Shown here piece after piece: positions 43,204 to 52,352 of a DNA stretch of 64,000 bases (position 1 is its first letter; the number at the start of each line of letters is the position of its first letter). Where the stretch lies: contig NZ_MAYG01000001.1 of assembly GCF_001684965.1 (NCBI RefSeq), positions 1,488,001 through 1,552,000 of the forward strand. Direction: 5' to 3'. Under the pieces are notes generated by a model. That model made no database searches and had not been told where the DNA came from. It saw nothing but the letters and a program-made list of their open reading frames with translations. Both the position numbers and the translations under genes were made by a program. Source of the stretch: Chryseobacterium arthrosphaerae (GTDB lineage: Bacteria; Bacteroidota; Bacteroidia; Flavobacteriales; Weeksellaceae).

Positions 43204-43761
43204 ATGGATTTCTGCGCAATAGATTTTGAAACGGCAACTCACGAGAAAAGTTCTGCGTGTGAGATGGGAATTTGTGTAGTACAGGATTCTAAAATTGTAG
43301 AGACTAAAACATGGCTGATCAAACCGCCAAGCTTCCCTTACTTCAGTAAATTTAATATTGCGGTACATGGAATACAGCCTGAAGATGTGCAGGACGCTCC
43401 CACTTTCGACGAGATCTGGTATGAAGCCCAGGATATGATGTATGGCAGCTTAATGATTGCCCACAATGCAGGATTTGATGCTTCCGTTCTGAGAGGCTGC
43501 TTTGAGCATTACGGAATGTTTGCTCCTAATATCAACTATCTGTGCAGTATACAGCTCGCAAAAAAATCATGGAACTATCTGCCCAAATATGGATTAAAGC
43601 CATTGGCTGACTACCATCAGATCCAGTTCAACCATCACAGGGCGGGTGCTGATGCAGAAGTCTGCGCAAAAATATCTTTACTGGCTTTTGAGAAACTTTT
43701 CATCACCAGAAATGAAGAAATAAATGACTCTGTTTTAAAGAAATACATCAAAAAGCTGTAA
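43204..43761 (+). CDS. DnaQ-like 3'-5' exonuclease (DEDDh)
   Basis: 185 residues. DEDDh active site visible: Asp7 and Glu9 in DFET, Asp92 in HNAGFD, and His145 with Asp150 in HHRAGAD. It is a compact stand-alone exonuclease domain without polymerase or UvrC-like fusion, close to the DNA polymerase III epsilon-like or oligoribonuclease-like group. Substrate (DNA or RNA) cannot be decided from sequence. Confidence 0.9.
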   Translation: MDFCAIDFETATHEKSSACEMGICVVQDSKIVETKTWLIKPPSFPYFSKFNIAVHGIQPEDVQDAPTFDEIWYEAQDMMYGSLMIAHNAGFDASVLRGCFEHYGMFAPNINYLCSIQLAKKSWNYLPKYGLKPLADYHQIQFNHHRAGADAEVCAKISLLAFEKLFITRNEEINDSVLKKYIKKL

Positions 43762-43777
43762 CTTTAAAACAAAAACC

Positions 43778-44512
43778 ATGAAAAAACTTTTACTATGCAT
43801 TACCGCAATCGCCGGTATTTCTGTGCATGCACAGACTCCTCTTCATAATACAGACTGGTATCTGAAAAAAGTGATCAGAAATAACATCACCTATCATCTT
43901 CCACAAAACAGCGAAATAGGAACTCCTGTTTTGACTTTTTCTCCGCATTTCAACAGCCCGCCACCTCCCGGTTCTATTACGGAGATGAAAAATATTATCT
44001 GTGGGAATACCATCTGGGCTATTATATATGATTCCGGAATAACGGCCAACAGTTTCAGTTTCTGGAGTAAAGGTATGGGGAATATGAATAACTGCACACT
44101 TCCTGAAAACGTTGCTTTTTACAATCAGTATATCGGCTATTTTTCCAAGAATTATTTTGATTACACGTATGAGATTACCTATAGCGGGGGAGTAAAAACC
44201 CTTACGCTTACGGATGTTTTTGGAGAACAGGCTGTTTATCAATATGAGACACTGGGGACAAAAGAATTTCAGGGCGGTCAGAACAGCCAAAAGGTAAGCA
44301 TTTATCCTACCCCTGTAAAAGAAGGTTTCGTTTATCTTAAAAATGCAGACCGGGTTGAATGGATAAAAATATATAATGCAGAAGGAAAATTAATTCTTCA
44401 GGATCATTATTCAGATGCTAAAATTAATGTCTCTAACCTGCTAAAAGGGGGCTACTTTATGGAAGTAAAATCTCAAAGTGGTATTAGCAGACATAAATTA
44501 ATTAAGGAATAA
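43778..44512 (+). CDS. T9SS type A sorting domain-containing secreted protein
   Basis: 244 residues, signal peptide to about 19 (ISVHAQ). The middle (HNTDWYLKKVIRNNITYHLP) resembles a META-domain-like or small lipocalin-like beta protein; it contains Cys pairs (ICGN, NNCTLP). The C-terminal ~75 residues are a type A sorting domain (VSIYPTPV, WIKIYNAEGKLIL, GGYFMEVKSQSG, KLIKE). No catalytic motif. Predicted to be exported and surface-attached. Confidence 0.85.
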   Translation: MKKLLLCITAIAGISVHAQTPLHNTDWYLKKVIRNNITYHLPQNSEIGTPVLTFSPHFNSPPPPGSITEMKNIICGNTIWAIIYDSGITANSFSFWSKGMGNMNNCTLPENVAFYNQYIGYFSKNYFDYTYEITYSGGVKTLTLTDVFGEQAVYQYETLGTKEFQGGQNSQKVSIYPTPVKEGFVYLKNADRVEWIKIYNAEGKLILQDHYSDAKINVSNLLKGGYFMEVKSQSGISRHKLIKE

Positions 44513-44515
44513 TTC

Positions 44516-44905
44516 TCAGTTACTTAAAACTTCAGACAGCAGGTTGAATTTCGGGATATCAATCTCGAAGGTTTCCTGTGTTTCAAGGTTTTTAACCAGG
44601 TATTTTCCGCTCATGTTTCCTACACCGGAACGGAGCATTACATTAGAGAAATAAGCGAAATTTTCGCCGGTTCCTATTTCAGGGGTCAGGCCTATTACGC
44701 CGTCACCTATAATCTCTGTATATCCGAATCCTACATCGAAGATGAGCCATTTTCTTTTCAAGACTTTAATAGGAAAACTTCCGTCATTTTCTATGGTTAT
44801 ATTGTATTTAAAAACATAACGGTTTTCGGATGGATAACTGTTTTTACTATCATATTCAGGTATTACTGAAACTTTGATATTGGAAGTCATTTTTGAAAAC
44901 ATCAT
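44516..44905 (-). CDS. apaG: ApaG protein (Co2+/Mg2+ efflux-associated domain)
   Basis: 129 residues. The single ApaG domain is an immunoglobulin-like beta sandwich; visible are YNITIENDGSFPIKVLKRKWLI, GVGFG-like GFGYTEIIGDGVIGLTPEIGTG and the FAYFSNVMLRSGVGNMSGKY core. Three early in-frame ATGs exist (44905, 44902, 44890), so the precise start is uncertain. ApaG's biochemical role is not settled. Stands alone after the sucB terminator. Confidence 0.9.
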   Translation of the reverse strand: MMFSKMTSNIKVSVIPEYDSKNSYPSENRYVFKYNITIENDGSFPIKVLKRKWLIFDVGFGYTEIIGDGVIGLTPEIGTGENFAYFSNVMLRSGVGNMSGKYLVKNLETQETFEIDIPKFNLLSEVLSN

Positions 44906-44931
44906 TGTAGTATTTTCTTAATAGATACAAA

Positions 44932-44957
44932 AATCTCGCCTTTTTTAAGGCGAGATT
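44932..44957 (-). terminator. Terminator of sucA-sucB
   Basis: A 9-bp perfect stem AATCTCGCC / GGCGAGATT with an 8-base loop, T-rich beyond, 28 bases past the sucB stop. Confidence 0.88.
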
Positions 44958-44985
44958 GTATATTTATATTATAATTTTATTAAAA

Positions 44986-46239
44986 TTATAATCCAAGGCC
45001 TTTTCTTTCGTCACCTCCCATTAAAATTTCAACAGGATTGTCGATACCTTCTTTTACCGCTACAAGGAATCCTACAGACTCTTTTCCGTCGATAATTCTG
45101 TGGTCATAAGACATGGCAACGTACATCATTGGTCTGATTACAACCTGTCCGTCAACAGCAACCGGTCTCTGGATAATATTGTGCATTCCAAGGATTGCAG
45201 ATTGCGGAGGGTTGATAATTGGTGTAGACATCATAGATCCGAAAGTACCACCGTTTGTAATCGTGAAAGTACCACCCGTCATTTCGTCAACAGTAATTTT
45301 ACCGTCTCTTACTTTTGTAGCAAGATCCTTGATGTTGGCTTCAATAGCACTGAAAGACATGTTTTCTGCATTTCTCAATACAGGCACCATTAATCCTTTA
45401 GGACCGGAAACTGCAATTGAAATATCGCAGAAGTCATAGTTTACTTTGAAGTCTCCGTCGATGGATGCATTTACATCCGGATACATTTGTAATGCTCTTG
45501 TTACCGCTTTCGTAAAGAAAGACATGAAACCAAGTCCTACTCCGTGTTTCTGAGCAAATTCCTCTTTATATTGCTTTCTTAATCTGAAGATTTCAGACAT
45601 GTCAACTTCGTTGAAAGTTGTTAACATCGCTGTTTCATTCTTCACAGAAACTAATCTCTGAGCGATTTTTCTTCTTAAAACTGAAAGCTTGGTTGTTGTT
45701 GTAGATCTTGAACCTGTTGCTGTAAGCGGATTTCCTCCTAATGCAGGAACTGCAGCCAATTCAGCATCAGTTTTAGTGATTCTTCCGTCTCTTCCTGTTC
45801 CTGAAACCTGAGCAGCATCCATTCCTTTTTCGTCAAGGATTTTCTTAGCAGCCGGAGACGGAGCTCCTGTAGCATAAGTTTGTGGAGCAGCAGCCGGAGC
45901 AGCTGGTTTTGGAGCTTCCTGTTTAGCAGGTTCAGCAGCTTTCGGAGCCTCTTCCTGTTTTGGAGCTTCAGCAGCAGGTGCAGCACCTTCTGGTTTTGCA
46001 GCATCCATATCAATTAAACAAACTACCTGACCTACCTGTACCACATCACCTTCTTCTGCTTTCAAAGTGATCACACCACTTTGTTCTGCCGGCAATTCAA
46101 GAGTTGCTTTGTCTGAGTCTACTTCAGCGATAGGTTGATCTTTTTCTACATAATCACCATCTTTTACAAGCCAAGTTGCAATTTCAACTTCTGTAATTGA
46201 TTCGCCCGGTGAAGGAACTTTCATTTCTAAAACTGACAT
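44986..46239 (-). CDS. sucB: 2-oxoglutarate dehydrogenase E2 (dihydrolipoamide succinyltransferase)
   Basis: 417 residues. One lipoyl domain (1-78; Lys44 in DSDKATLE), an Ala/Pro/Lys-rich linker, a subunit-binding domain (about 122-158), then the catalytic domain with HRIIDG (His380, Asp384). The DSDKA lipoyl motif and [11 protein letters not shown] start are diagnostic of succinyl-type E2. It follows sucA by 39 bases; together with E3 they form the TCA-cycle complex. E3 (lpd) is not adjacent. Confidence 0.96.
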   Translation of the reverse strand: MSVLEMKVPSPGESITEVEIATWLVKDGDYVEKDQPIAEVDSDKATLELPAEQSGVITLKAEEGDVVQVGQVVCLIDMDAAKPEGAAPAAEAPKQEEAPKAAEPAKQEAPKPAAPAAAPQTYATGAPSPAAKKILDEKGMDAAQVSGTGRDGRITKTDAELAAVPALGGNPLTATGSRSTTTTKLSVLRRKIAQRLVSVKNETAMLTTFNEVDMSEIFRLRKQYKEEFAQKHGVGLGFMSFFTKAVTRALQMYPDVNASIDGDFKVNYDFCDISIAVSGPKGLMVPVLRNAENMSFSAIEANIKDLATKVRDGKITVDEMTGGTFTITNGGTFGSMMSTPIINPPQSAILGMHNIIQRPVAVDGQVVIRPMMYVAMSYDHRIIDGKESVGFLVAVKEGIDNPVEILMGGDERKGLGL

Positions 46240-46278
46240 ATCGAGTATTTTTTATTTTTTAATTGATTATTATTTTAA

Positions 46279-49092
46279 TTAAGCTGTTACTGGTCTTTTT
46301 GCAGGAGCATCATCTCTGTCGAATACTCTGTTGATCACTGCATTCTGGTTTTTCTCAAACATTTTGTGGCTACCCGGAGCTGGTGCACCGCTTGGTACCG
46401 GAGCTACCACCTGGATTCCTGTATCTCTGAAGTTTCTCAGGATATAAGACCAGGCTCCCATGTTTTCAGGTTCTTCCTGAGCCCAAACCAATTGTTTTCT
46501 GTTTTCATATTTGTTGAAGATGGCTTCAACAGCATCTGTCTGAAGCGGATATAACTGTTCGAATCTTACCAATGCAATATTTTCACAGTTAAGTTCTTCT
46601 TTCTTCGCCAATAATTCAAAGTAAAGTTTACCTGAACAAAGAACTAATTTTTCTACTTTTTTAGGATCTGCAGTAGGATCGTCCAGGATTGGCTGGAATG
46701 AACCTGTAGCGAAATCTTCAAGCGGAGAAACTACTTTAGGGTGTCTCAACAGAGATTTAGGGCTCATTACGATCAATGGTTTTCTGAACGCCCACTTCAA
46801 CTGTCTTCTCAATAAGTGGAAGTAGTTGGCAGGTGAAGTAATATTGGCTACCACCATGTTTTCATTCGCACAAAGTGTTAAAAATCTCTCCAGTCTTGCT
46901 GAAGAGTGCTCAGCACCCTGTCCTTCTGAACCGTGAGGCAACAGCATTACCAATCCGTCCTGAATTTTCCATTTTTCTTCTGCAGCAGCTAAGTACTGGT
47001 CAACGATGATCTGTGCACCGTTTACGAAATCTCCGAACTGAGCTTCCCAGATCGTTAATGTATTTGGAGAAGCCATTGCATATCCGTAGTCAAAACCTAG
47101 CACCCCATATTCTGAAAGGTGAGAGTTGTATACATCAAATCTGTTTTCTGAAACATGTCTTAACGGGATATACTCTTCTTCTGTATCTTCTGTTTTTACT
47201 ACCGCATGTCTGTGAGAGAAAGTACCTCTTTCCACATCTTCTCCGGAAATTCTTACGTTGTGTCCTTCTACAAGAAGCGTAGCATAGGCCAGCCATTCTC
47301 CTAACGCCCAGTCTAATGAATTGGCTTCAATAGCTTTGATACGGTTATCGAAAAGTCTTGTAATCTTGTTGATGAACTTTTTATCGGCAGGAAGTGTTGA
47401 CATTTTAATTGCCAGCTCCTTCAGTTTAGCCAGATCATATTTTGTATCTACCGGTAACTGAACTGCTCCTCTCTTACCAATCGGATAGTTTACCCAATCT
47501 TCAGCCATGAACACATCCATTACGTTTTTCTCAATTTCTTTAGACGCATCAAAGTCTTTATCTAAAAGTGCTTTGAATTCCGTTTCCATTTTTGCAATGA
47601 CATCATTGGAAGTAACGCTGTCCTTCAGTAATTTATCTTTATAAATTTCTCTTGGATTCGGGTGTTTTGAAATGGTTTTGTACAGGTTAGGCTGAGTAAA
47701 TCTCGGCTCATCCCCTTCGTTGTGACCGTATTTTCTGTATCCTAAAAGGTCGATGTAAACGTCTTTTCCAAACTTCGCTCTGAAGTCAGCCGCAAAGTGG
47801 ATCGCATGAACTACCGCTTCAGCATCGTCAGCATTTACGTGCATTACAGGAGATTCTGTAACTTTTGCAATGTCTGTACAGTATGTTGAAGATCTGGCAT
47901 CCATATAATTGGTGGTAAACGAAACCTGGTTGTTGACAACGATATGCACCGTACCTCCTGTTCTGTACCCTTCAAGAGTCATCATCTGAGCGACTTCATA
48001 AGCAATACCCTGTCCTGCAATAGCACCGTCACCATGGATGATGATAGGCAATACTTTAGAGTAATCTTTGTATTTATCGTCTACTTTTGCACGGCAGATA
48101 CCTTCTACCAAAGCAGCAACGGTCTCAAGGTGAGACGGGTTTGGAGTAAGGTTAATGCAAACTTCTTCTCCTGAAGCTGTTTTAATCTTTTTAGATGATC
48201 CTAAGTGATATTTAACGTCACCTGAGAATACATCTTCTTCAAATTCTTTCCCTTCAAATTCTGAGAAGATCTGCTTGTATGATTTACCGAAAATATTAGT
48301 CAGTACATTAAGTCTACCTCTGTGAGCCATCCCCAATACTACTTCATCTACTCCTAACTGAGAAGATCTTGAGATCAGCTGGTCTAAAGCCGGGATTAAT
48401 GTTTCCCCTCCTTCTAATGAGAATCTTTTCTGCCCTACAAATTTGGTATGAAGATAGTTTTCAAAGGCTACAGCCTGGTTTAATTTTAATAAGATCTCTG
48501 TTTTTTCATTCGCAGAAAGGCTTGGGTGGTTTTCGTTTACCTGAAGCCATCTTTTGATAAAATCTTTTTCCTCAACGTTGTTGATGTGCATATATTCTAC
48601 CCCGATAGAATCACAGTAGATGTTTTCAAGGTGCTTGATCAAATCTGCCAAAGTAGCAGGCTCTTTCATTCCTGTTTCAACCGCACAGTTGAATTTTGTA
48701 TTTAAATCTTCTTTAGAAAGACCGAAGTTCTCGATGTCTAAAGTAGGGGTATAGTGTCTTCTTTCTCTAACCGGGTTTGTTTTGGTAAACAGGTGCCCTC
48801 TTGTTCTGTAAGCTTCAATAAGGTTTACTACCTTAAATTCTTTTTTGATATGCTCAGGAACCTCTCCGTTTGATACTGCCTGAGAAATCTGTTGTACTGC
48901 CGGAGCAGCGCTGGCCGAAGCCTGAATAAATTGAATGTTATCGTCATCTCCGTAGTTCTCCAAAGCAAAATCGAAGCCTTGAAAGAAAGCTTTCCATGAT
49001 GGTTCTAAAGAATCCGGGAATTTTAAGTACTGTTGGTATAAATCCTCAATTAACTGAGAATGAGCTGCGTTTAGGAATGAAAATCTGTCCAT
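46279..49092 (-). CDS. sucA: 2-oxoglutarate dehydrogenase E1
   Basis: 937 residues. ThDP-dependent decarboxylase. N-terminal start with SRAFLNAAHSQLI-like segment (FSFLNAAHSQLIEDLY), then GMAHRGRLNVLTNI, the ThDP site GDGAIAGQGIAYEVAQM, and the transketolase-like C-terminal half with LLPHGSEGQGAEHSSARLER. Length matches bacterial SucA. First gene of sucA-sucB, with a TAAATTTG box about 48 bases upstream. Confidence 0.98.
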   Translation of the reverse strand: MDRFSFLNAAHSQLIEDLYQQYLKFPDSLEPSWKAFFQGFDFALENYGDDDNIQFIQASASAAPAVQQISQAVSNGEVPEHIKKEFKVVNLIEAYRTRGHLFTKTNPVRERRHYTPTLDIENFGLSKEDLNTKFNCAVETGMKEPATLADLIKHLENIYCDSIGVEYMHINNVEEKDFIKRWLQVNENHPSLSANEKTEILLKLNQAVAFENYLHTKFVGQKRFSLEGGETLIPALDQLISRSSQLGVDEVVLGMAHRGRLNVLTNIFGKSYKQIFSEFEGKEFEEDVFSGDVKYHLGSSKKIKTASGEEVCINLTPNPSHLETVAALVEGICRAKVDDKYKDYSKVLPIIIHGDGAIAGQGIAYEVAQMMTLEGYRTGGTVHIVVNNQVSFTTNYMDARSSTYCTDIAKVTESPVMHVNADDAEAVVHAIHFAADFRAKFGKDVYIDLLGYRKYGHNEGDEPRFTQPNLYKTISKHPNPREIYKDKLLKDSVTSNDVIAKMETEFKALLDKDFDASKEIEKNVMDVFMAEDWVNYPIGKRGAVQLPVDTKYDLAKLKELAIKMSTLPADKKFINKITRLFDNRIKAIEANSLDWALGEWLAYATLLVEGHNVRISGEDVERGTFSHRHAVVKTEDTEEEYIPLRHVSENRFDVYNSHLSEYGVLGFDYGYAMASPNTLTIWEAQFGDFVNGAQIIVDQYLAAAEEKWKIQDGLVMLLPHGSEGQGAEHSSARLERFLTLCANENMVVANITSPANYFHLLRRQLKWAFRKPLIVMSPKSLLRHPKVVSPLEDFATGSFQPILDDPTADPKKVEKLVLCSGKLYFELLAKKEELNCENIALVRFEQLYPLQTDAVEAIFNKYENRKQLVWAQEEPENMGAWSYILRNFRDTGIQVVAPVPSGAPAPGSHKMFEKNQNAVINRVFDRDDAPAKRPVTA

Positions 49093-49139
49093 TATTACAG
49101 TTTATCTATTTATTAAAATTTATTTGTAGAATTAATCTT

Positions 49140-49147
49140 CAAATTTA
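49140..49147 (-). promoter_or_regulatory. Putative -7 box (TAAATTTG) of sucA
   Basis: Minus-strand TAAATTTG matches TAnnTTTG, about 48 bases before the sucA start. Confidence 0.45.
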
Positions 49148-49217
49148 ATAAAAAAAACCGAGTTAGAACAGTCTGAAACCGTTAAAAAAAATTAAGAAAA
49201 AAATTCCTGAAAAAAAA

Positions 49218-50258
49218 TCACTTATACACTGATAATGAGAGCTTCATGTTCACCGCCTGCCCTTCCATCGGACGTTCTATAAAGGTCTGACGGATGTCTC
49301 CGAAGCGCATCTCGTCTTTTTTGGCTTTCTGAATCAGCTGCTGAATGGCCTTAATTCTGCCTTCATAGCTTCCTTTGTAGTACATCACGTAGTTTTGAGA
49401 CGGATTGACGGACCTGAAATTAAAATTATTATCAGACACCCCGATTTTCTTGGAAAGCGGAATTCCGAGGAAGTAAGAAACCTCTTTGTCTTTGTAATTG
49501 TCTGCATCTGTCATCAGGATCGGATATCCGAATTCATCATCTCTTTTTCCAAGGTCCATCGTGACAAAATTATACACCTTGTTATAGTTCATCACAATAT
49601 TTTTATAAAGAGCATCTTTCTTATTGGAAGTGCTTACATTGATTCCCAGCAGGAGCTTGTCTTCTTCATTTTCTACCATCAGGCTGTCATATTTGATGGC
49701 TGCCATCTGATTGTCTTTTTCCACCTTATTTCCCAGTGAATTTTTAAGATTGACCATACTTTTGTTGATGTTTTCGGCAAAACGGTCTTCTGTCCAGAAA
49801 TTTTCAACTCTTCTCCACACCGAAAGTTTCGGAGTATGTACATACCACGTTATTTTGGTTTTTTCTGCAGAAAGCGGTTTAAATTTAACATCTACCAGGG
49901 TCGGATTTTCATTTTCATCCTCAAAAAGCTGGTATTTCAACGTTTTATTGGGGTTCTCATACCTGATGAACATTTCCCCGTCGGTATCATTTTTAGGATC
50001 TACATAGCTGATCGAACTCCCCTGTCCTTCATAAGGTGTGTAGTAATCGATATCTATAGACTGCGAACTGGTAAAAAAGTTATTCCATCTTGTAAAATTC
50101 TGCAGGTTATTAAACTGGGCAAAAACTTTATCCACAGGATAATCGATCTCTTTTTCGATCGTAAAGTTCTTGCTTTCATCTACAAGATAATACATGGAAG
50201 CAGCATAAGCTCCTCCCAACAGAATAATAATTACCGTTAATATTTTAAAAATCCGCAT
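49218..50258 (-). CDS. SRPBCC/polyketide cyclase-like protein with N-terminal membrane anchor
   Basis: 346 residues from the ATG at 50258; a TTG 18 bases upstream is in frame but less likely. One hydrophobic helix (about 3-22), then an SRPBCC (START-like) domain (about 30-175, FTRWNNF, GQGSSISYVD, EDRFAENI) and a C-terminal domain resembling an AraC effector-binding / GyrI-like fold (about 195-345). Predicted membrane-anchored, ligand-binding; no enzyme signature. A TACTTTTG box lies only 4 bases before the ATG. Confidence 0.8.
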   Translation of the reverse strand: MRIFKILTVIIILLGGAYAASMYYLVDESKNFTIEKEIDYPVDKVFAQFNNLQNFTRWNNFFTSSQSIDIDYYTPYEGQGSSISYVDPKNDTDGEMFIRYENPNKTLKYQLFEDENENPTLVDVKFKPLSAEKTKITWYVHTPKLSVWRRVENFWTEDRFAENINKSMVNLKNSLGNKVEKDNQMAAIKYDSLMVENEEDKLLLGINVSTSNKKDALYKNIVMNYNKVYNFVTMDLGKRDDEFGYPILMTDADNYKDKEVSYFLGIPLSKKIGVSDNNFNFRSVNPSQNYVMYYKGSYEGRIKAIQQLIQKAKKDEMRFGDIRQTFIERPMEGQAVNMKLSLSVYK

Positions 50259-50262
50259 CGCA

Positions 50263-50270
50263 CAAAAGTA
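50263..50270 (-). promoter_or_regulatory. TACTTTTG box almost touching the SRPBCC start (possible leaderless gene)
   Basis: Minus-strand TACTTTTG matches TAnnTTTG; its edge is 4 bases from the ATG at 50258, so a start site 5-7 bases downstream would fall at the start codon. Confidence 0.4.
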
Positions 50271-50284
50271 ATACAAATAAAAAA

Positions 50285-50306
50285 AGTGACCAATATGCTG
50301 ATCACT
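50285..50306 (-). terminator. Terminator downstream of glgC
   Basis: Minus-strand stem AGTGATCA / TGGTCACT (one wobble) with a 6-base loop, then TTTTTTT. It is about 190 bases after the glgC stop, past the repeat element. Confidence 0.7.
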
Positions 50307-50339
50307 CTTGTTGTATGTTTAACAATAATTAACCATGTT

Positions 50340-50501
50340 AAAGGCTGGAAGCGGGATGAGGGAAACTGGAGGGTACTATCACTGGAAGTTTTATAATTTA
50401 AAACATTTCATCTTACTCAATAAACCTAAATTTACATAACCTAATAAGACTTCTGATGCTACTCTGGCCTTCAGTAACTTCCAGCTTCCTTCCTGCTATC
50501 C
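50340..50501. repeat. Dispersed intergenic element with inverted 'GCTGGAAG' ends
   Basis: The left end AAAGGCTGGAAGCGGGATGA and the right end CTTCCAGCTTCCTTCC (inverse GGAAGGAAGCTGGAAG) face outward around an AT-rich centre. The element abuts the glgC stop codon; its inverse even starts GGATAG, overlapping the final Gly codon and TAG. Confidence 0.55.
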
Positions 50502-51764
50502 GATATGCGTTCCCGGTGCCAGTACAGCTCCTTTTTTCACCACTACAATTCCATCCTGAACAGAATAGGTTCCGTAGTCACCATCCGGAATATGTTTACC
50601 GCCTATAATTTTCACGTTATCTCCGATATAGCAGTTCTTATCAAGGATCGCTTTTTCGATGTAACAGTATTTTCCGATGCCCATATTGGGACGACCTCCT
50701 CTGTCATTCATGACGATTTCTGTGGTATTCTGATAAAAGTCGGCTCCCATTACATAGGAATTGACAATGGTACTTCCTTTATCAATTCTTGTTCTGTTTC
50801 CGATTACCGAATTTTCAATTTTATCTGCCATGATGATACATCCATCTCCGAAAACGGCTTTGCTTACATAAGAACCGTTGATTTTGGACGGAGGCAGCAT
50901 CCTTGCTCTTGTATAGATAGGTGAAGAAGAGAACAGGTTGAATTGCGGAAGATCCAGGCAAAGGTCAAGATTCGCTTCGTAGAAAGATTCTATCGTCCCG
51001 ATATCCGTCCAATAGCCTTCATACTGATAACTTAAAATATTGTACTTCCCGATCGAGCTCGGAATGATATCTTTTCCAAAATCGTCTCCGGCTCCCTCAT
51101 CAAACATCTTTTTAAGGATCGTCTTTGTGAAGATATAGATTCCCATAGAAGCCAGATATTCTTTTCCTTTACGTTTATTTTCGTCTGAAACTTCAGATTG
51201 CAGGCCATCCAGCATATCATAATCCGGTTTTTCATAGAAAGACGTAATGTTTCCTTCATCATCGGATTTCAGGATTCCAAAGCCGGTGGCATCTTTGGCA
51301 TTTACGGGAATGGTTGCGATGGTAAGATCTCCTCCGTTTTCGATGTGAAAATCAAGCATTTCCCTGAAATCCATCTGATAAAGCTGGTCTCCGGAAAGAA
51401 TTAAGATATAGTCATAATCGTATTTTTCAAGATGCTTCATCGATTGGCGCACGGCATCTGCAGTCCCCTGATACCAGCTGTCGTTTTCTACATTTTGCTC
51501 TGCAGCCAGAATATCAACAAAGCCTTTGCTGAAAATATCAAAGTGATAGGAATTCTTGATATGAGAATTCAGGGATGCGGAGTTAAACTGCGTTAAAACC
51601 AGGATCTTGTTCAATCCTGAGTTCAGGCAGTTTGAAATAGGAATATCTACCAGTCTGTATTTTCCTGCGATAGGTACAGCCGGCTTTGACCTGGAATACG
51701 TTAACGGGAATAATCTTGTTCCTCTGCCACCTCCCAATACAATAGAGATTACGTTTCTATTCAT
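50496..51764 (-). CDS. glgC: Glucose-1-phosphate adenylyltransferase
   Basis: 422 residues. Makes ADP-glucose from ATP and glucose-1-phosphate, the committed step in bacterial glycogen synthesis. Nucleotide-binding GGGRGTRL at 11-18, KPAVPIAGKYRLVDI just after, then GTADAVRQ and the C-terminal left-handed beta-helix (repeated hexapeptides such as GDGCIIMADKIENSVIG). Last gene of the glg operon. Allosteric control by glycolytic intermediates is expected from the family. Confidence 0.97.
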   Translation of the reverse strand: MNRNVISIVLGGGRGTRLFPLTYSRSKPAVPIAGKYRLVDIPISNCLNSGLNKILVLTQFNSASLNSHIKNSYHFDIFSKGFVDILAAEQNVENDSWYQGTADAVRQSMKHLEKYDYDYILILSGDQLYQMDFREMLDFHIENGGDLTIATIPVNAKDATGFGILKSDDEGNITSFYEKPDYDMLDGLQSEVSDENKRKGKEYLASMGIYIFTKTILKKMFDEGAGDDFGKDIIPSSIGKYNILSYQYEGYWTDIGTIESFYEANLDLCLDLPQFNLFSSSPIYTRARMLPPSKINGSYVSKAVFGDGCIIMADKIENSVIGNRTRIDKGSTIVNSYVMGADFYQNTTEIVMNDRGGRPNMGIGKYCYIEKAILDKNCYIGDNVKIIGGKHIPDGDYGTYSVQDGIVVVKKGAVLAPGTHIG

Positions 51765-51781
51765 AAATATCTTGCGTTTTT

Positions 51782-52351
51782 TTATTTTATTAAATTTACT
51801 TTTCTATTTTTGGTGTCTATATGAAGGGTACAGCAGTTTATTTTTTTATTGTTCTGATCATAGCTGTACACGATCACTTCATAGGTCTCTGAATTGCCGA
51901 GCTGAGTGACATCCTTATCTACTCCGTCAATTTCAATATTACATTTTTTTATCTGATCTCTAAAAGGCCTGTTGACAATTAAAACATCCATAATGTCGGT
52001 CTGTTTCACTGCTGCGTCCTCAAGGTCTTTCTCATACTTTATCTTCCAGTCTTTACCATATCTCTTTTCGATAGCAGCATATGTTTTTTTATTTTTACGA
52101 TCTATAGCGTTCATCGATTGCACATCAGTGACACATCCTGTAGCTTCCACATGTTTTATTTTCCATTTTTCAGAAACCATTTCCATCAGTACAAGCCTGT
52201 TGGTGTTTGGATAACCATAATGCAAAATCGTGTAATAAGAGGCATCCTTAACGGTTTTATTTTCCTTTATTCCATCTGCAATATTGTTCGTTTTTATTTT
52301 ACAGGAAACAAGACCAATCATCAACATCAAAAGATATGCAATCTTTGCCAT
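51782..52351 (-). CDS. Lipoprotein of unknown function within the glycogen operon
   Basis: 189 residues, lipobox GLVSC (Cys at about 17). The mature domain is hydrophilic, mixed alpha/beta, with four further Cys (CVTD, KKCNIEID, NCCTLH) and no membrane segment. It sits with a 1-base gap after glgA and 17 bases before glgC, so it is translated with them. A lipoprotein between cytosolic glycogen enzymes is odd, and no family was recognised. It could be envelope-located and unrelated in function. Confidence 0.8.
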   Translation of the reverse strand: MAKIAYLLMLMIGLVSCKIKTNNIADGIKENKTVKDASYYTILHYGYPNTNRLVLMEMVSEKWKIKHVEATGCVTDVQSMNAIDRKNKKTYAAIEKRYGKDWKIKYEKDLEDAAVKQTDIMDVLIVNRPFRDQIKKCNIEIDGVDKDVTQLGNSETYEVIVYSYDQNNKKINCCTLHIDTKNRKVNLIK

Positions 52352-52352
52352 A

